A stretch of 64,000 nucleotides of DNA from Mermis nigrescens (GCA_036768485.1 JAVLUZ010000142.1:6464006-6528005), one strand, 5' to 3'; counted from the stretch's first letter, positions 13,001-22,644 are shown. Notes: generated by a model not told the origin, from the sequence alone. Numbers and translations: made by a program.

Positions 13001-13560
13001 GTGTTTTAAGTACAGAGTGCTAGTGGAACCAGGATTCATAAGTAGTTTCGCCATAGGTAATCTGGTGCGAAACCTTTTCAATTCTTTTCGCGAAAATTTA
13101 TTCTTTTGGTCTAAAAAGGTCCAAGGACCTAGGGCGAATTCGGGGTTATCTAATTACTCCTGAGTTAAGATCTGCAGTCGGCATCTCCATCCCATAATCT
13201 CCATAAGTACCGGACCAATTACGTCCGTGGAGATTTTAGGTAGTAGGTATTCAGAGTCATTTTGGAAGAGTGCAGATTTTTACCGCAGCTTCTTGACCAG
13301 CGCTAGTTGTAGCATAGGTACTTAGGTAAGCCCGAAGGTACTTACTGGGGTTCGTTGCTTTCATAGTTGTTGTGTGTTGGATATCTTCTCTGACGGCTTG
13401 CTGTCGGTTTAGTTATCACGTACATACTTCAAGTACTAAATCAGCCAACTTGTTTGCGCGCGCTAAGATACTCCAATAACTTTCGAAAGCGGGCAGAAGC
13501 CCTACTAAGTTACACAATTACTATTAGCATACACTTAATTCTGATTTACCGGACAAGTAT
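13000..13560 (+). repeat. LTR-like repeat, related copy in the orientation of copy B
   Basis: Matches the right-hand LTR-like copy through 'tagagctctttgttgttgt', 'gtacttaggtaagcccgaaggta' and 'agcatacacttaattctg...taccggacaagt', which correspond to 16741-17170. It is diverged and partly rearranged. A reverse fragment with 'acttgtccagtagcatagagttaagtgt' is at about 16240-16270. Confidence 0.45.
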
Positions 13561-13601
13561 CTTATTGATTTTTATATTGAAAATTGGGGAATAGTCGAGA
13601 A

Positions 13602-13868
13602 CACACATGGGCGTGGGGGGTTGGGGGTATGCACCCCCCAGAAGTTGAAATACCCCCCCAGAAATCAAAATCCTCCCCCCAGAAAAATATTTTTTTGCTT
13701 TTTTAGCAATTTTTTAATGCCATTGGATAGTGCTCGATGAGAAACGTCGAAAAATGGTGTTTTTTCGCCATACGACCACTTTTAAGACCATTTTTGGACC
13801 TTCAAAATTTTTTTCACCCCCTCCAGAAATTTTTTCACCCCCCAGAATTTCGGTGCTGCCCACCTATG
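13602..13868 (-). mobile_element. R1-family hAT-like MITE, copy c (reverse)
   Basis: A 267-base element in reverse orientation, from CACACATGGGCGTGGGGGG to GTGCTGCCCACCTATG. The flanks are GTCGAGAA (13594-13601) and GTTGAGAA (13869-13876), an 8-base TSD with one mismatch. The G/C runs are longer than in copy b. It is inserted in or beside the LTR-like repeat. Confidence 0.85.
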
Positions 13869-13873
13869 GTTGA

Positions 13874-14010
13874 GAAACTGAAGGCATAGCCACAAGTACA
13901 CTATCGCGCAATAGCTACTCGTATTTGGCTAGGTTAACCGATACAGACCCAAGCTGTTTTTGGTATGGCTTTGGCGAACTGCTAAAACTAGTTCGCCGCG
14001 TGTAACTCTC
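13874..14010 (+). repeat. Short repeat ending in a TGTAACT hairpin, copy 1
   Basis: Starts 'ctgaaggcatagcc', continues 'gtacactatcg...atagctactcgtatttggct' and ends with a decayed TGTAACTCTC. The same series is found reversed at 16079-16195 and forward at about 17760-17880. The family's end folds as TGTAACT-loop-AGTTACA. Confidence 0.6.
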
Positions 14011-14039
14011 ACAGATAGACTCCCCCACTTATAGAAAAA

Positions 14040-14735
14040 AAATTATAGACACAGTGGAGAATTTTTTCGGGGGTACTACCAATAACGACTGGCGTCCGCA
14101 ACGCCTCGGCCTGAGCGAACGTAACAACAGAAATAAAAATAACAATAGTAATAACGATAACGCCAATGCATGGCCTCGTTCGCACTCAGAACACTCTCAA
14201 CGAAGCTAATTATTGCTTCAGCTCATCAACTTGCTTGCGCAACTCTTCCTTTCTTTTTCCAAGAAGTTCTTGCGCCCAGAGTCATACCATTTTGCACGCA
14301 CTCCGGCGCCTTGCCTCCCTTCAATTCTCGGGGAAGGAAATTTTTTGAATTAAAAAGATTTTGAGATTGGGTATAAAAACCCCTTGTCCGTTAAGGAATT
14401 AAGGTACGTTAATAGTAACACCGCAATTTGAGCAAAAATTTTAAGACACGAGATTAAAAGGGAAGATTATGTATGAGCAAAAATTAAAGACATAGACGAA
14501 TTTAAAATACGAGGTAAATTAAAACGAGGAATGTAATTATGCACGAATGACAAGAAAAATAAGCACCGACAATCAAAAAATTACAGCAATAATTGGACGA
14601 GAAAAAATGTCAAACAAGAAAAATTAACGTAACACAAAAATGGTCCTGGAATCCACATCAGGATAAAACGAAAAAACGAAGAGCTGCTGGTTGATTTGAC
14701 GCCTATCGCAGAGTTTATATTTTTCGAACTTCAGA
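14040..14735. other. Non-coding part of the LTR-like block, TATA-like box at ~14370
   Basis: Contains 'gattgggtataaaaacccc' near 14365-14383, which resembles the TATA-like segment of LTR copy A, followed by A-rich sequence. The short ORFs here are unsupported. The most economical reading is untranslated sequence of the same decayed retroelement. Confidence 0.35.
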
Positions 14736-14737
14736 GT

Positions 14738-15870
14738 TCAATACCAATCTCCGTAATTAGCCTTTGAGCCACGCAGTTTGCCGCGACGGCGTTGGAAATA
14801 CTCACAATCCGAATCCGTCTCGCAACGCGTGTTCAAACGCTCACGCTCACAATACAGTGATTCCCTACGTCCATACATGTGTTGACGCAGGCTCCAATGA
14901 GGGTCAATAGGTCGACTGTCATCTTCGTCATTGTCCTGTCGTCATATTCATCCGCGTAATGACGCGGTGTCGGAGGAACTGGCATCGAATATGGTTCCTG
15001 ACTAAATCCATATGATTGTTCGTGAGAAGAGTCACATGACCGCTCTTTTGGTTGCGTAGCGGGCCATGGTTGAGGTAATAATGGCTCCCGTTAAGGTGGT
15101 GGATGCGTATAGAACTGGTTGGCTGGTTGGCCTTGGCACGACAGTGAATAAAGCAATTGACCCGATTTTTGACGTTGGCGCAATTGCGAACAACCCTAAT
15201 GAGTACCGCGGTGTGTTTGTTGACGGTATTCGCGAGGCTGCTGTTGTCGTGAGCACGACACATGACCAGCATCTGCCTGTGAATACATCTTGGAACGCAA
15301 GCGCGATACCAAATATTGTTGTTGTTGCAGCTGGGTTTGCAGCCGCGATTGTATTTGTGCATATGGTTTTATTTGTGTTGCTTGTGATTGTGAACGCAGT
15401 ATGCGCTTGAATATGTGATTGCCGGGACAATTGCGGATCTTGCTGCCGGTGGCCCCTTTGGCTAGCACGTGCTTGTAATTTTGCAGCGACTTCTGCGCAA
15501 ACAAGCCTTTTTACGCGTTCTTTCTCCAAATTTTTCAAACGATGCAATGCTCATTCAGATTTTGTATCGTAAAACTGGTTTACATTCTGATGGTGTTCGT
15601 CTTCTGGCATTTGACAAATGCCTGAGGCGACCGTAAGTGAGCCGGCACGACGCAAGCACCTCACATGCCTCGGAAGCTCGGTAGCGAGATTTTCTCTTTC
15701 GAGCTGTTCGATAACCATGCGCGCTTTTCACATATCAATTTGTGCCAAAACGGACAGATCGACTTTGGGCCTTACAAGGTTTGCCGTAGACCCATGCGGA
15801 TCTTGCAAAGAGGCCTGTTGTCTCTCCTTGCAAATTTTTCCAATTCCGGTCGCAAACGGTGCTTTAGGTG
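14738..15870 (-). pseudogene. Decayed gag-like or transposon ORF, Gln/Pro-rich
   Basis: On the minus strand a coding-like sequence can be followed from about 15870 down to a TGA at 14738-14740, changing frame several times. It begins with polar helical sequence (ERQQASLQDPHG, then RPKVDLSVLAQ). An in-frame stop follows at 15728-15730, then a coiled-coil-like part (VIEQLERENLATELPR), a second stop at 15551-15553, and KNLEKERVKRLVCAEVAAKL. Next comes a long Gln/Thr-rich part open in several frames, then a proline-rich part (PYSMPVPPTPRHYADEYDD). It ends with an Arg/Glu-rich tail. GC content is higher than in its surroundings. The composition and position between LTR-like repeats suggest a retroelement gag, but no zinc knuckle, protease or reverse transcriptase is visible, so this is inference. 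The several overlapping long ORFs are the trace of this one gene in shifting frames. Confidence 0.45.
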
Positions 15871-15978
15871 AAAAGCCGATTTTTGGCAATTTTTAAATCA
15901 ATCAAATTGCACGGGAACCTCAATTGGTGGATTGGTTTGTAGCTGAATGGTTTGTATTATGCTGTGCAATTTGGCCAG

Positions 15979-16078
15979 NNNNNNNNNNNNNNNNNNNNNN
16001 NNNNNNNNNNNNNNNNNNNNNNNNNNNNNNNNNNNNNNNNNNNNNNNNNNNNNNNNNNNNNNNNNNNNNNNNNNNNNN
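15979..16078. other. Assembly gap of exactly 100 N
   Basis: A run of 100 N, the conventional placeholder for a gap of unknown size. It falls inside the repeat block, between the gag-like remnant and the second TGTAACT hairpin copy, where an assembler would be expected to fail. Distances across it are not reliable. Confidence 0.98.
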
Positions 16079-16200
16079 TGTAACTGCGAGAGTTACATGT
16101 ATAGGCGAACTTGCCTTAGCAGTTCGCGTGTTAGCCATAACATAGCCAATACTAGTAGCTATCTATGATAGTGCACTGTGTGGCTATGCCTTCGGTCTCC
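16079..16200 (-). repeat. Short repeat with TGTAACT hairpin, copy 2 (reverse)
   Basis: Begins directly after the gap with the perfect hairpin TGTAACTGCGAGAGTTACA (16079-16097). It then reads in reverse the same motifs as copy 1: 'agcagttcgcg', 'tagccaatactagtagctat', 'ggctatgccttcggtc'. Confidence 0.7.
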
Positions 16201-16429
16201 TGCTTTTTCCCCAATTTTTCAATAATAAAAACTTTAGATACTTGTCCAGTAGCATAGAGTTAAGTGTAGTGATAATAGTAATTGTTTCATGCATACCGCT
16301 TGTGTAATCGATAACATTTGATCTGAGATAAAAGCTTATCAGTATTACATTAATTTGATCTTTGTTTAATTTACTGTAATGGTCCTTGAGGCCAGTGTAA
16401 CTTAACGTAGTAGTTTTAGTCTGGCTGTT

Positions 16430-17150
16430 GGTTTTTTCGTTGGCCGGTTGTACGATTGTATAGTCTGTAAATTTTCGTTTTTCTTTTTGCGTATTTTCGT
16501 TGTCCGGCTATAGGCCGTGAATTCTGCGTCGAATTAAAATAGAGAAAATCTACCCAGTGGTTTTTGGGTTATACCGAGGGTTTAATCTGCCACACACCCA
16601 CGTCGAGGACTTCCACCCATTTTAGTGGACTGATAGGTAAATTTCGTATGATAGTTGATTTTATTCGGAAATCATAATTTATTTCTCAAGCCAAAAATTG
16701 ATCAAAATATTATTTAATCTTTAAGGATGATTGATCAGCGTAGAGCTCGTTGTTGTTGTTTTCATTGTTCAGCGTGCTACACATATTAGGAACCAAAAAC
16801 ATTTCGGATCAGGCACTGATTGAAAATAAGTTAAATAAACAACTTGAGCTTGAGATAGGTCAACTGACCTCCGCGGCAAATACCGAGACTAGGTAGGTAG
16901 CCTTAGGTCTTGGGGCGTAGCTGCTGAGATCACCCGACAAGAAGCAGCCAGCAATATTAGGGCTGAGGGGATCGAGGCCGTAAGGTTTTCAAGGGTCCAA
17001 GGATTGAAAGCCGTTCAGAGCCGCGCGATCGGGGCCAGCACTAAGCGTAGACTTAAGCACCTACGTACCTAGGTAAATCTCGAAGGTAATGACCAGTCCC
17101 TACGTCGAATTCGTAGACATTAGGGGCTCTGCATTTACATTATCATACAC
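16430..17150 (+). repeat. LTR-like repeat, copy B
   Basis: The inverted partner of 11390-12150 (anchors given there). It contains 'ccggctataggcc', a poly-T-flanked segment with 'cccagtggtttttgggtt', and ends with 'catacacttaactctatgctaccggacaag'. An LTR or solo LTR is the favoured reading. No TG...CA boundary with a 4-6 base duplication could be fixed by eye. Confidence 0.5.
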
Positions 17151-17199
17151 TTAACTCTATGCTACCGGACAAGTTTCTATAGTCTGTTTCATTTATTCG

Positions 17200-18317
17200 A
17201 GAGCTTTTTAGTCAATTCTTTTAAGGGCTACAGTAAGCGAAACAAGACGAATTACTGTAATTCGGCAGATCAGCTCAGTGAGGGCGAGTGGCTGAAATTC
17301 TTCCATTTTTAATTCACTAATCCGCCTATATAAATTTAATTTAGGCATTTAATCAGTGGGACATACTACAGTAAGTGCGCTAAATAAAAAGCTATCAGGT
17401 GGAATCGAACCCAGTTGCTTCGACACGACAAGCAGACGTTTTACCACTGAGCTATGAGGGAGTTCGCGGCGTTTCTTAGCATTTTATTGTGTTGAAAGTG
17501 TCAACTAAGAATAAGCTGAATGCGCGATTTTTATCTGTAAGTTGATTAATTTGCTGAAAGACGAGAATAAATTATGTTGCAAAAATCTTATTCAAAAACC
17601 TTCTCTGCTACGTAACTACAGTGAGATCTAGCGAACTACAGTAAATAAGAAAGAAGGGGTTACTGTAGCATCCGAAAACGTTTACTGAAAAAGCTCTCGG
17701 ATAAATGAAACTGACTATAAATGTTTTTTATTATTGAAAATATTGGGAAATAATGGGAAGACCGAAGGCATAGCCTCACAGTACACTATCGTAGATAGCT
17801 ACTAGTATTGGCTATGTAATGGCTATCGCGAACTGCTAAGGCAAGTTCGCCTACACGTGTAACTCTCGCAGTTACATATAGCTGTCATTATGTAGTTTGC
17901 CTGTCAGCGATATCAGCACCTGCAAAAGCTGACCTACATATATACATAAGATTACTGTAGTCTTTTTAACCCCGGCTTGGTTAATGAAATCGCTCGACAT
18001 TAGAACACCCTCATTACTGTAGCGCCCGACTTCATCATTACTCAACGGCCGGCATTAATTTCATCGAACATGGAATAAATAAGATGTATACATACATGCA
18101 GTTTATTTTTTAGCCCACTGATGTTCGGTCTATATTGTTTTTATCACTGTAACATCTAATGCTTTTTAATTCAGTTTAAAATTGTCGCAAGTGAAATCAG
18201 CGTATTTGAAAATATCGAAAAAAACAGCTGCGCAAGTACTATCATGCGCTCAATTATAATAAAGCTAACGCACATACTGTAGTCACCAAACGTGTTTGTG
18301 TACACACTCAAAAGTGG
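17200..18317. repeat. Interspersed CTACAGT/ACTGTAG motifs and TGTAACT hairpin copy 3
   Basis: At least ten ACTGTAG, ACTGTAA or complementary motifs are scattered in about 1.1 kb (for example near 17230, 17370, 17620, 17640, 17665, 17953, 18015, 18280). They are spaced irregularly and occur on both strands. A third copy of the short hairpin repeat lies at 17760-17880 and ends in TGTAACTCTCGCAGTTACA (17858-17876). No gene other than the tRNA-like sequence was seen. Confidence 0.5.
17391..17463 (-). tRNA. tRNA-like sequence, probably a tRNA-derived SINE head or tRNA pseudogene
   Basis: On the minus strand there is an A box TAGCTCAGTGG and a perfect B box GGTTCGATTCC at tRNA spacing. About ten bases beyond the T-arm comes TTTTT, a Pol III terminator. 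An anticodon-arm-like segment reads TGCTT...AAGCA, with a loop two bases too long. The acceptor and D stems pair poorly, so a functional tRNA is unlikely and no amino acid can be assigned. The intact Pol III promoter boxes make a retroposon derived from a tRNA the better explanation. Confidence 0.5.
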
Positions 18318-18339
18318 GTGCGCACCAGGGTTGCCAGGT

Positions 18340-18530
18340 GCAGGAGAATTCTCCTGAATTCAGGAGAATCTAAAATTTTCAGGAGCAGGAGCAGGAGAAT
18401 GGGCTTTTCAGGAGAAATTTCAGGAGAAGTTGTAAACATGCAGGAGAATGCAGGAGAATTTTAAAATGTCAGGAGAATTCAGGAGAATCCTGAAAATCTA
18501 GGAGAATTCAGGAGAATTTTCAAAACTTAA
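18340..18530 (+). repeat. Subterminal CAGGAGAAT cluster, left end of element G
   Basis: About ten CAGGAGAAT or CAGGAGAA motifs in 190 bases, including the palindromic stretch 'aggagaattctcctgaattcaggag'. The right end of the same element carries a second cluster at 30115-30190. Clustered short motifs near both ends are expected for transposase binding. This function is inferred. Confidence 0.7.
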
Positions 18531-18908
18531 ACAGCAAGTTATAATGATTATTATAAATTAACCTTCTTACTGTACTTACTGTAGTTAGTTAGTTGTTTCA
18601 CATTAAGACTTTATTTCGTTCATTCATAGTTAAGACCTAAGTGTTAAGTTATACAAATACAAATACAATACAAATATTTTATTTTCGTCGCACAAAAAAA
18701 GAACACAATAAGAAAAGAAACATTAATATACAATGAAATACAATTATAAATAAACATTCGACATGAATCATCATACAAAATCACATATTCTAAAAGCAAG
18801 AAATTATTAATTAAAGTACATTTATACGAGATTAGTGCAAAAGACGAAGGTAGGCGCGCAGGCTAAATAAATTATGCACTTAGAACACGCCCCCTAGCAA
18901 ATACCCCG

Positions 18909-21485
18909 TTAGATCAACTTTTTCAACTTTTCACGGAGGGAAGCAACACTAGGAGATCTTACAACAGCTTCAGGGAGAGAATTCCATACGTGAATCCACC
19001 TATTGGATAAATCATACCCACGAACATCAAGCCGAAAAGGAGTGCATTCACATTTCATTGAATTTTGAGCACGCGTGTTGTTTTCACAAAAAGTAAAAAA
19101 GTCGGCTTGCTGCAAAACGCATCTACCACTCAATATCTGATACATCATACACAGATCACTACGCAATCTGCGAATCTCCAGGCTATCCAATTCTAAGGAA
19201 CTGAGTCTTTCAGCATAAGAAAGTCCCCGAAATCCAATAATTTTACGTGTAAATTTCCTTTGAACATTTTCGATCATTGAAACATGGGTCTTACGGTATG
19301 GATTCCAAACAGTGCTACAATACTCAAGAAGCGGTCTGACGTAAACAGTAAAAGCCCTAGACATATTTAGTTTATTTTTAGAAGCAAATGATTTCGATAT
19401 TAGCATAGCCCTAGCATAAGCTCTACGCGTTATATCATTATAGTGGAAATTAAAATCAAGTTTACTTGATACGTAAACACCCAAATCCTTTACAGAATTT
19501 ACACTCTGTTCTACAGTCAGGTCAGAAATTCTATAAGAATGCTTGGGATTTCCAAAACCTAGATATAACACGTAGCATTTTTCAGTAGCAATTTTTAACT
19601 GCCAATCCTTGGACCAGACTACGAGTTTAGCGATATCATCTTGAAGTTGGGTGTGATTGCTAGATAAATTATAAAGCTTGACGTCATCGGCAAAAAGGCA
19701 AACTTTGCTATTTAAGCGGTCGCTAATGTCATTTATGAATAAAACAAAAAGAATCGGGCCAAGTATACTGCCCTGAGGAACACCGCTAGTGACAGATTTT
19801 TCGCTCGAAAACTGACCGTTAATAACAACCCTTTGAGTCCTATCGCTCAAAAAACAAGTTAACCAACTCAATAAATCTCCAGAAAATCCAAAAGTTTCCA
19901 GTTTATAAATTAATTTACGGTGAACTACAGTGTCGAAAGCTTTAGAAAAATCAATGTAGATAACATCAACAGTGTTTTTTTCATCAATTAATTTAGTCCA
20001 TTCATTTTTGCACTTTAGTAATTGCAATTCACACGATTTACCCTTTTGGAAACCAAACTGACCGGAGGAGATCAAATTATTCTCACGTAAATGTGCTTGC
20101 ATCGTACTGTTAATTATAGATTCCATGATCTTACACGTAATACAACATAACGATATCGGCCTGTAATTTTTAGCATCACTCCGGTCGCCCTTTTTATACA
20201 CAGGAACAACATTAGCGGTGCGCCACAGTGCAGGAATACAATGGGTTTTGAAAGATATTTCAAAAATAGTGGTTAAGGGCTGGGTAAGTACAAAAGCAAG
20301 TTTTTTCACAAAAAATGCGCAAAGTCCGTCAGGGCCAATCGATAATGATGGTTTAATTTTCCGTATAGCAGAAAAAACGACATCATCAGAAAAACGAATG
20401 TTTGATAACTTTGGCTGTGCACAAGCATTAATAAGACCAAAATTCGTTTGCGTAGGAACACTAAAGACTGAAGCAAAAAGTGTGCTAAAAACGTTTGCCT
20501 TATCTTTGTCAGTAGAAGCAATCACACGATCGCCATCAGTTAAAATTGGAATAGTTCTTTCACCACTAATACGAGAATTAACAAAATTATAAAAAGAATT
20601 CAAATTTCCAGATTTAATAAGTTTATCCTCTTTGGAAGAGTGAAATTTATAGATTTCGGCCTTTAATAACTTTGCACAGTTATTATAAACAGCTTTAGAT
20701 TCAGGCGTTTTTCTCTGTTTATAAACATGCCACAGCCTCAGTTTTTTAGCAACCAGCTTTCTTATGTTCATTGGGTATCTTTTCACAGTTGCAGGTTTAG
20801 CTTCAATTTTTGGAACATGCTGGGAAATTAAAGGATTTATAACAGACAAAAATTTGTTGTAGAAATCATCACAAGTAACGCAATCCGAAAAAATGTCAGG
20901 CCACGAAATTGCGGACAAAAATAATTCAATCTGATCATAATTTGCTCTGCGAAAATTAAGTTTAGCTGAACTTTTTTCTTCCAAGATAGAACATTTAAGA
21001 GAAAAAGTAACAACCGAGTGATCACTAGTAGAAAAAGGTGGGTTGACTTCAACGTTTTCGATAGAATGGGCATCAAAAATAACATCTAAAATATGCATAC
21101 CGTGTGTTGGTTCAGAAACTTTTTGACTAAAAGATAGAGAAAGCATACACTCGCAAAAAGATCGGTTAATAGGACTCGAAGGTAGAATAAAACTAGACCA
21201 GTCTACATTAGGAAAATTTAAATCACCTAATATGACAAAGGGATACTGTATCTGAGAGGCCCATTCTATAACACGGCAAAGCATTCTCATGTGGGAGAAA
21301 TCATAATCCGGCGCCCTGTAAAAAAGTAGCACACGAATCTTGGAGCTTACGCCAATGAAATCAACAATAACTATTTCTTCACTGAAAAGATTTTCCGGTA
21401 CTTTCGGCAAGTAGGATTTTAAAGTACTTTTTGAAAGAATAAAAACACCTCCACCTTTTCGATTGATCCTATCGGAACGATAACA
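18909..21485 (-). CDS. LINE ORF2: endonuclease (C-terminal part) and reverse transcriptase, CR1 clade
   Basis: An uninterrupted frame of about 858 codons. The first 25 (RKGGGVFILSKS and on) lie upstream of the TTG at 21410 and belong to the endonuclease. Counting from that TTG, endonuclease motifs are VILGDLNFPNVDW (59-71), THGMHILDV (102-110) and the catalytic SDH (129-131). The reverse transcriptase has VVPVYKKGDR (401-410), NYRPISL (415-421), IYIDFSKAFDTV (484-495), GVPQGSILGPILF (543-555) and the catalytic box FADD (573-576). The thumb and C-terminal domain run to the stop at residue 834 (LEYCSTVWNP at 696-705). The product would nick target DNA and copy its own RNA in the nucleus. Only the endonuclease N-terminus is broken, just upstream. 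Confidence 0.93.
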   Translation of the reverse strand, partial: CYRSDRINRKGGGVFILSKSTLKSYLPKVPENLFSEEIVIVDFIGVSSKIRVLLFYRAPDYDFSHMRMLCRVIEWASQIQYPFVILGDLNFPNVDWSSFILPSSPINRSFCECMLSLSFSQKVSEPTHGMHILDVIFDAHSIENVEVNPPFSTSDHSVVTFSLKCSILEEKSSAKLNFRRANYDQIELFLSAISWPDIFSDCVTCDDFYNKFLSVINPLISQHVPKIEAKPATVKRYPMNIRKLVAKKLRLWHVYKQRKTPESKAVYNNCAKLLKAEIYKFHSSKEDKLIKSGNLNSFYNFVNSRISGERTIPILTDGDRVIASTDKDKANVFSTLFASVFSVPTQTNFGLINACAQPKLSNIRFSDDVVFSAIRKIKPSLSIGPDGLCAFFVKKLAFVLTQPLTTIFEISFKTHCIPALWRTANVVPVYKKGDRSDAKNYRPISLCCITCKIMESIINSTMQAHLRENNLISSGQFGFQKGKSCELQLLKCKNEWTKLIDEKNTVDVIYIDFSKAFDTVVHRKLIYKLETFGFSGDLLSWLTCFLSDRTQRVVINGQFSSEKSVTSGVPQGSILGPILFVLFINDISDRLNSKVCLFADDVKLYNLSSNHTQLQDDIAKLVVWSKDWQLKIATEKCYVLYLGFGNPKHSYRISDLTVEQSVNSVKDLGVYVSSKLDFNFHYNDITRRAYARAMLISKSFASKNKLNMSRAFTVYVRPLLEYCSTVWNPYRKTHVSMIENVQRKFTRKIIGFRGLSYAERLSSLELDSLEIRRLRSDLCMMYQILSGRCVLQQADFFTFCENNTRAQNSMKCECTPFRLDVRGYDLSNRWIHVWNSLPEAVVRSPSVASLREKLKKLI

Positions 21486-21690
21486 TTAAAACGGTTTAAA
21501 TTGCAAAGTAAGCCATTAGATACACTAGGAGTTAACCAGGATTCACACACACACACACGATATCGAAATCATTTGCTGTTAAAAATGCATCAAACTCATT
21601 TAGTTTATTTAGTATACTACGTGCATTAAATAAACAACAACGCAAAACTGACTGCCGTCCGCCAGGGAGCCCGCATCCTCAAATTATGCG
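21486..21690 (-). pseudogene. Endonuclease N-terminus of the LINE ORF2, frameshifted
   Basis: In the frame reading CCLFNARSILNKLNEFDAF, then DFDIV, the expected start of a CR1 endonuclease is clear. An ACACAC/GTGTGT run at 21543-21556 interrupts it, and the frame resumes as ESWLTPSVSNG...LNRF. A second shift near 21480 then leads into SDRINRKGGG. The dinucleotide run has probably changed length by slippage. No full-length ORF2 can be made from this copy. Confidence 0.85.
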
Positions 21691-22179
21691 CGAATTATTC
21701 CTCCACGACGATCGACGCTCATTAGCATCAGCGCTGGACGTTCGACGCAACTGACGCTCCTCGTAAGCGTCCTGACGCTCCTGATTGGACAAATCGCGTC
21801 GAAACCAGATTCGCGTAGGATCCCGCTCTGTCGCCCGCCGCAGGTTTAGGCGACTGGGAAGCCTCGCAACCACAAGTTGCGGGCGTGTGCTGAGGAAAAT
21901 TGTATTTTGAGCAAGCGTTCGTATTTTCGATTAGGTATATCGCCCCGTCCCAAACGATAGCAATCGGTAATGTCGTCGGGATCAAAATCATGGTCATCCG
22001 CCAAGCGACGAACTTCGGCTAGATCAAACTTTTTTTTGATCAGAAGCGGTGCCGGTTTTTACTTCATTGATGTTAAAACCAATAGCCCTGGTAGAACGTT
22101 CTTGAAGGTCAACGGCTATACGAACCGAGTCCAACACCAATGGGCCACAAACAGGCCCGCCGCGAAAAGGAGGTCCACC

Positions 22180-22644
22180 TGCGAACGTAGGGACGATGAG
22201 GGGCGGCTGCAGAAATGTTTGATGATTGAGCAAAATCCACAGGCTCAGCGGGCAAAGGGGCAAAGTTCGGCCTCTGCAGCAATCGATAGGAGTTTAAAGC
22301 GAGTGTAGGAACGCTGCGAACGTAGCATTGCGTGCAAGAATAATGAATAGTTTAGAGGCATCAGACGACAAGGCGGCGAATTCGTTATGAAAGTTGTCCG
22401 AGATGGAAGCACACGCGGCGTGCTCCCACGAACCACAATAACCGCACTGAAAAGCCAAGTCGCCGCCGCCGACATTCGAACGACAACAAACGCAGGGTGC
22501 CGTAATGAGTTGACTCTTGTCAATGTCTTTCGACTGCGAACTAGTCGAATCTTTTGTCTGACGTTTAGGACCAGGGTTCGTTTCGACGTCGCCACTTAGC
22601 AATAATAAACGAAAGTTCAAAAAGACCATAATTTTTGCAACCAT
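22180..22644 (-). pseudogene. LINE ORF1 remnant: N-terminal 2A motif and PHD-like zinc finger
   Basis: Starts MVAKIMVFLNFR, followed by LLLLSGDVETNPGP (residues 13-26). This is a canonical 2A ribosome-skipping motif (D-V-E-x-N-P-G-P). A cysteine-rich module follows: CVCC, then CGYC, WEHAAC, and, after a frameshift near residue 98, YSCTQC in another frame. The pattern C-x2-C...C-x2-C...H-x3-C...C-x2-C fits a PHD-type finger as known in ORF1 of CR1/L2 elements. The frame is closed by a stop at 22294, while the coding-like sequence continues in a second frame to about 22180. 2A at the N-terminus of such LINEs is documented in sea urchin and other animals. Confidence 0.85.
22567..22608 (-). other. 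2A translational recoding motif
   Basis: Encodes LLLLSGDVETNPGP, carrying the DVETNPGP core. In known 2A peptides the ribosome skips the Gly-Pro bond, releasing the upstream peptide. Here only about 25 residues precede the break, so the released peptide would be a short hydrophobic leader. This fits the proposal that 2A in LINE proteins doubles as a signal that can be kept or discarded. Confidence 0.9.

Noticed and set aside
15066..15410. A plus-strand 114-codon hydrophobic ORF (VVDAYRTGW...)
   Set aside because: The coding signal on the minus strand, continuous across frames with Gln/Pro-rich and coiled-coil character, explains the open frames better.
20218..20592. A 124-codon ORF on the plus strand
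   Set aside because: It is antisense to the LINE reverse transcriptase, whose frame carries all the expected motifs.
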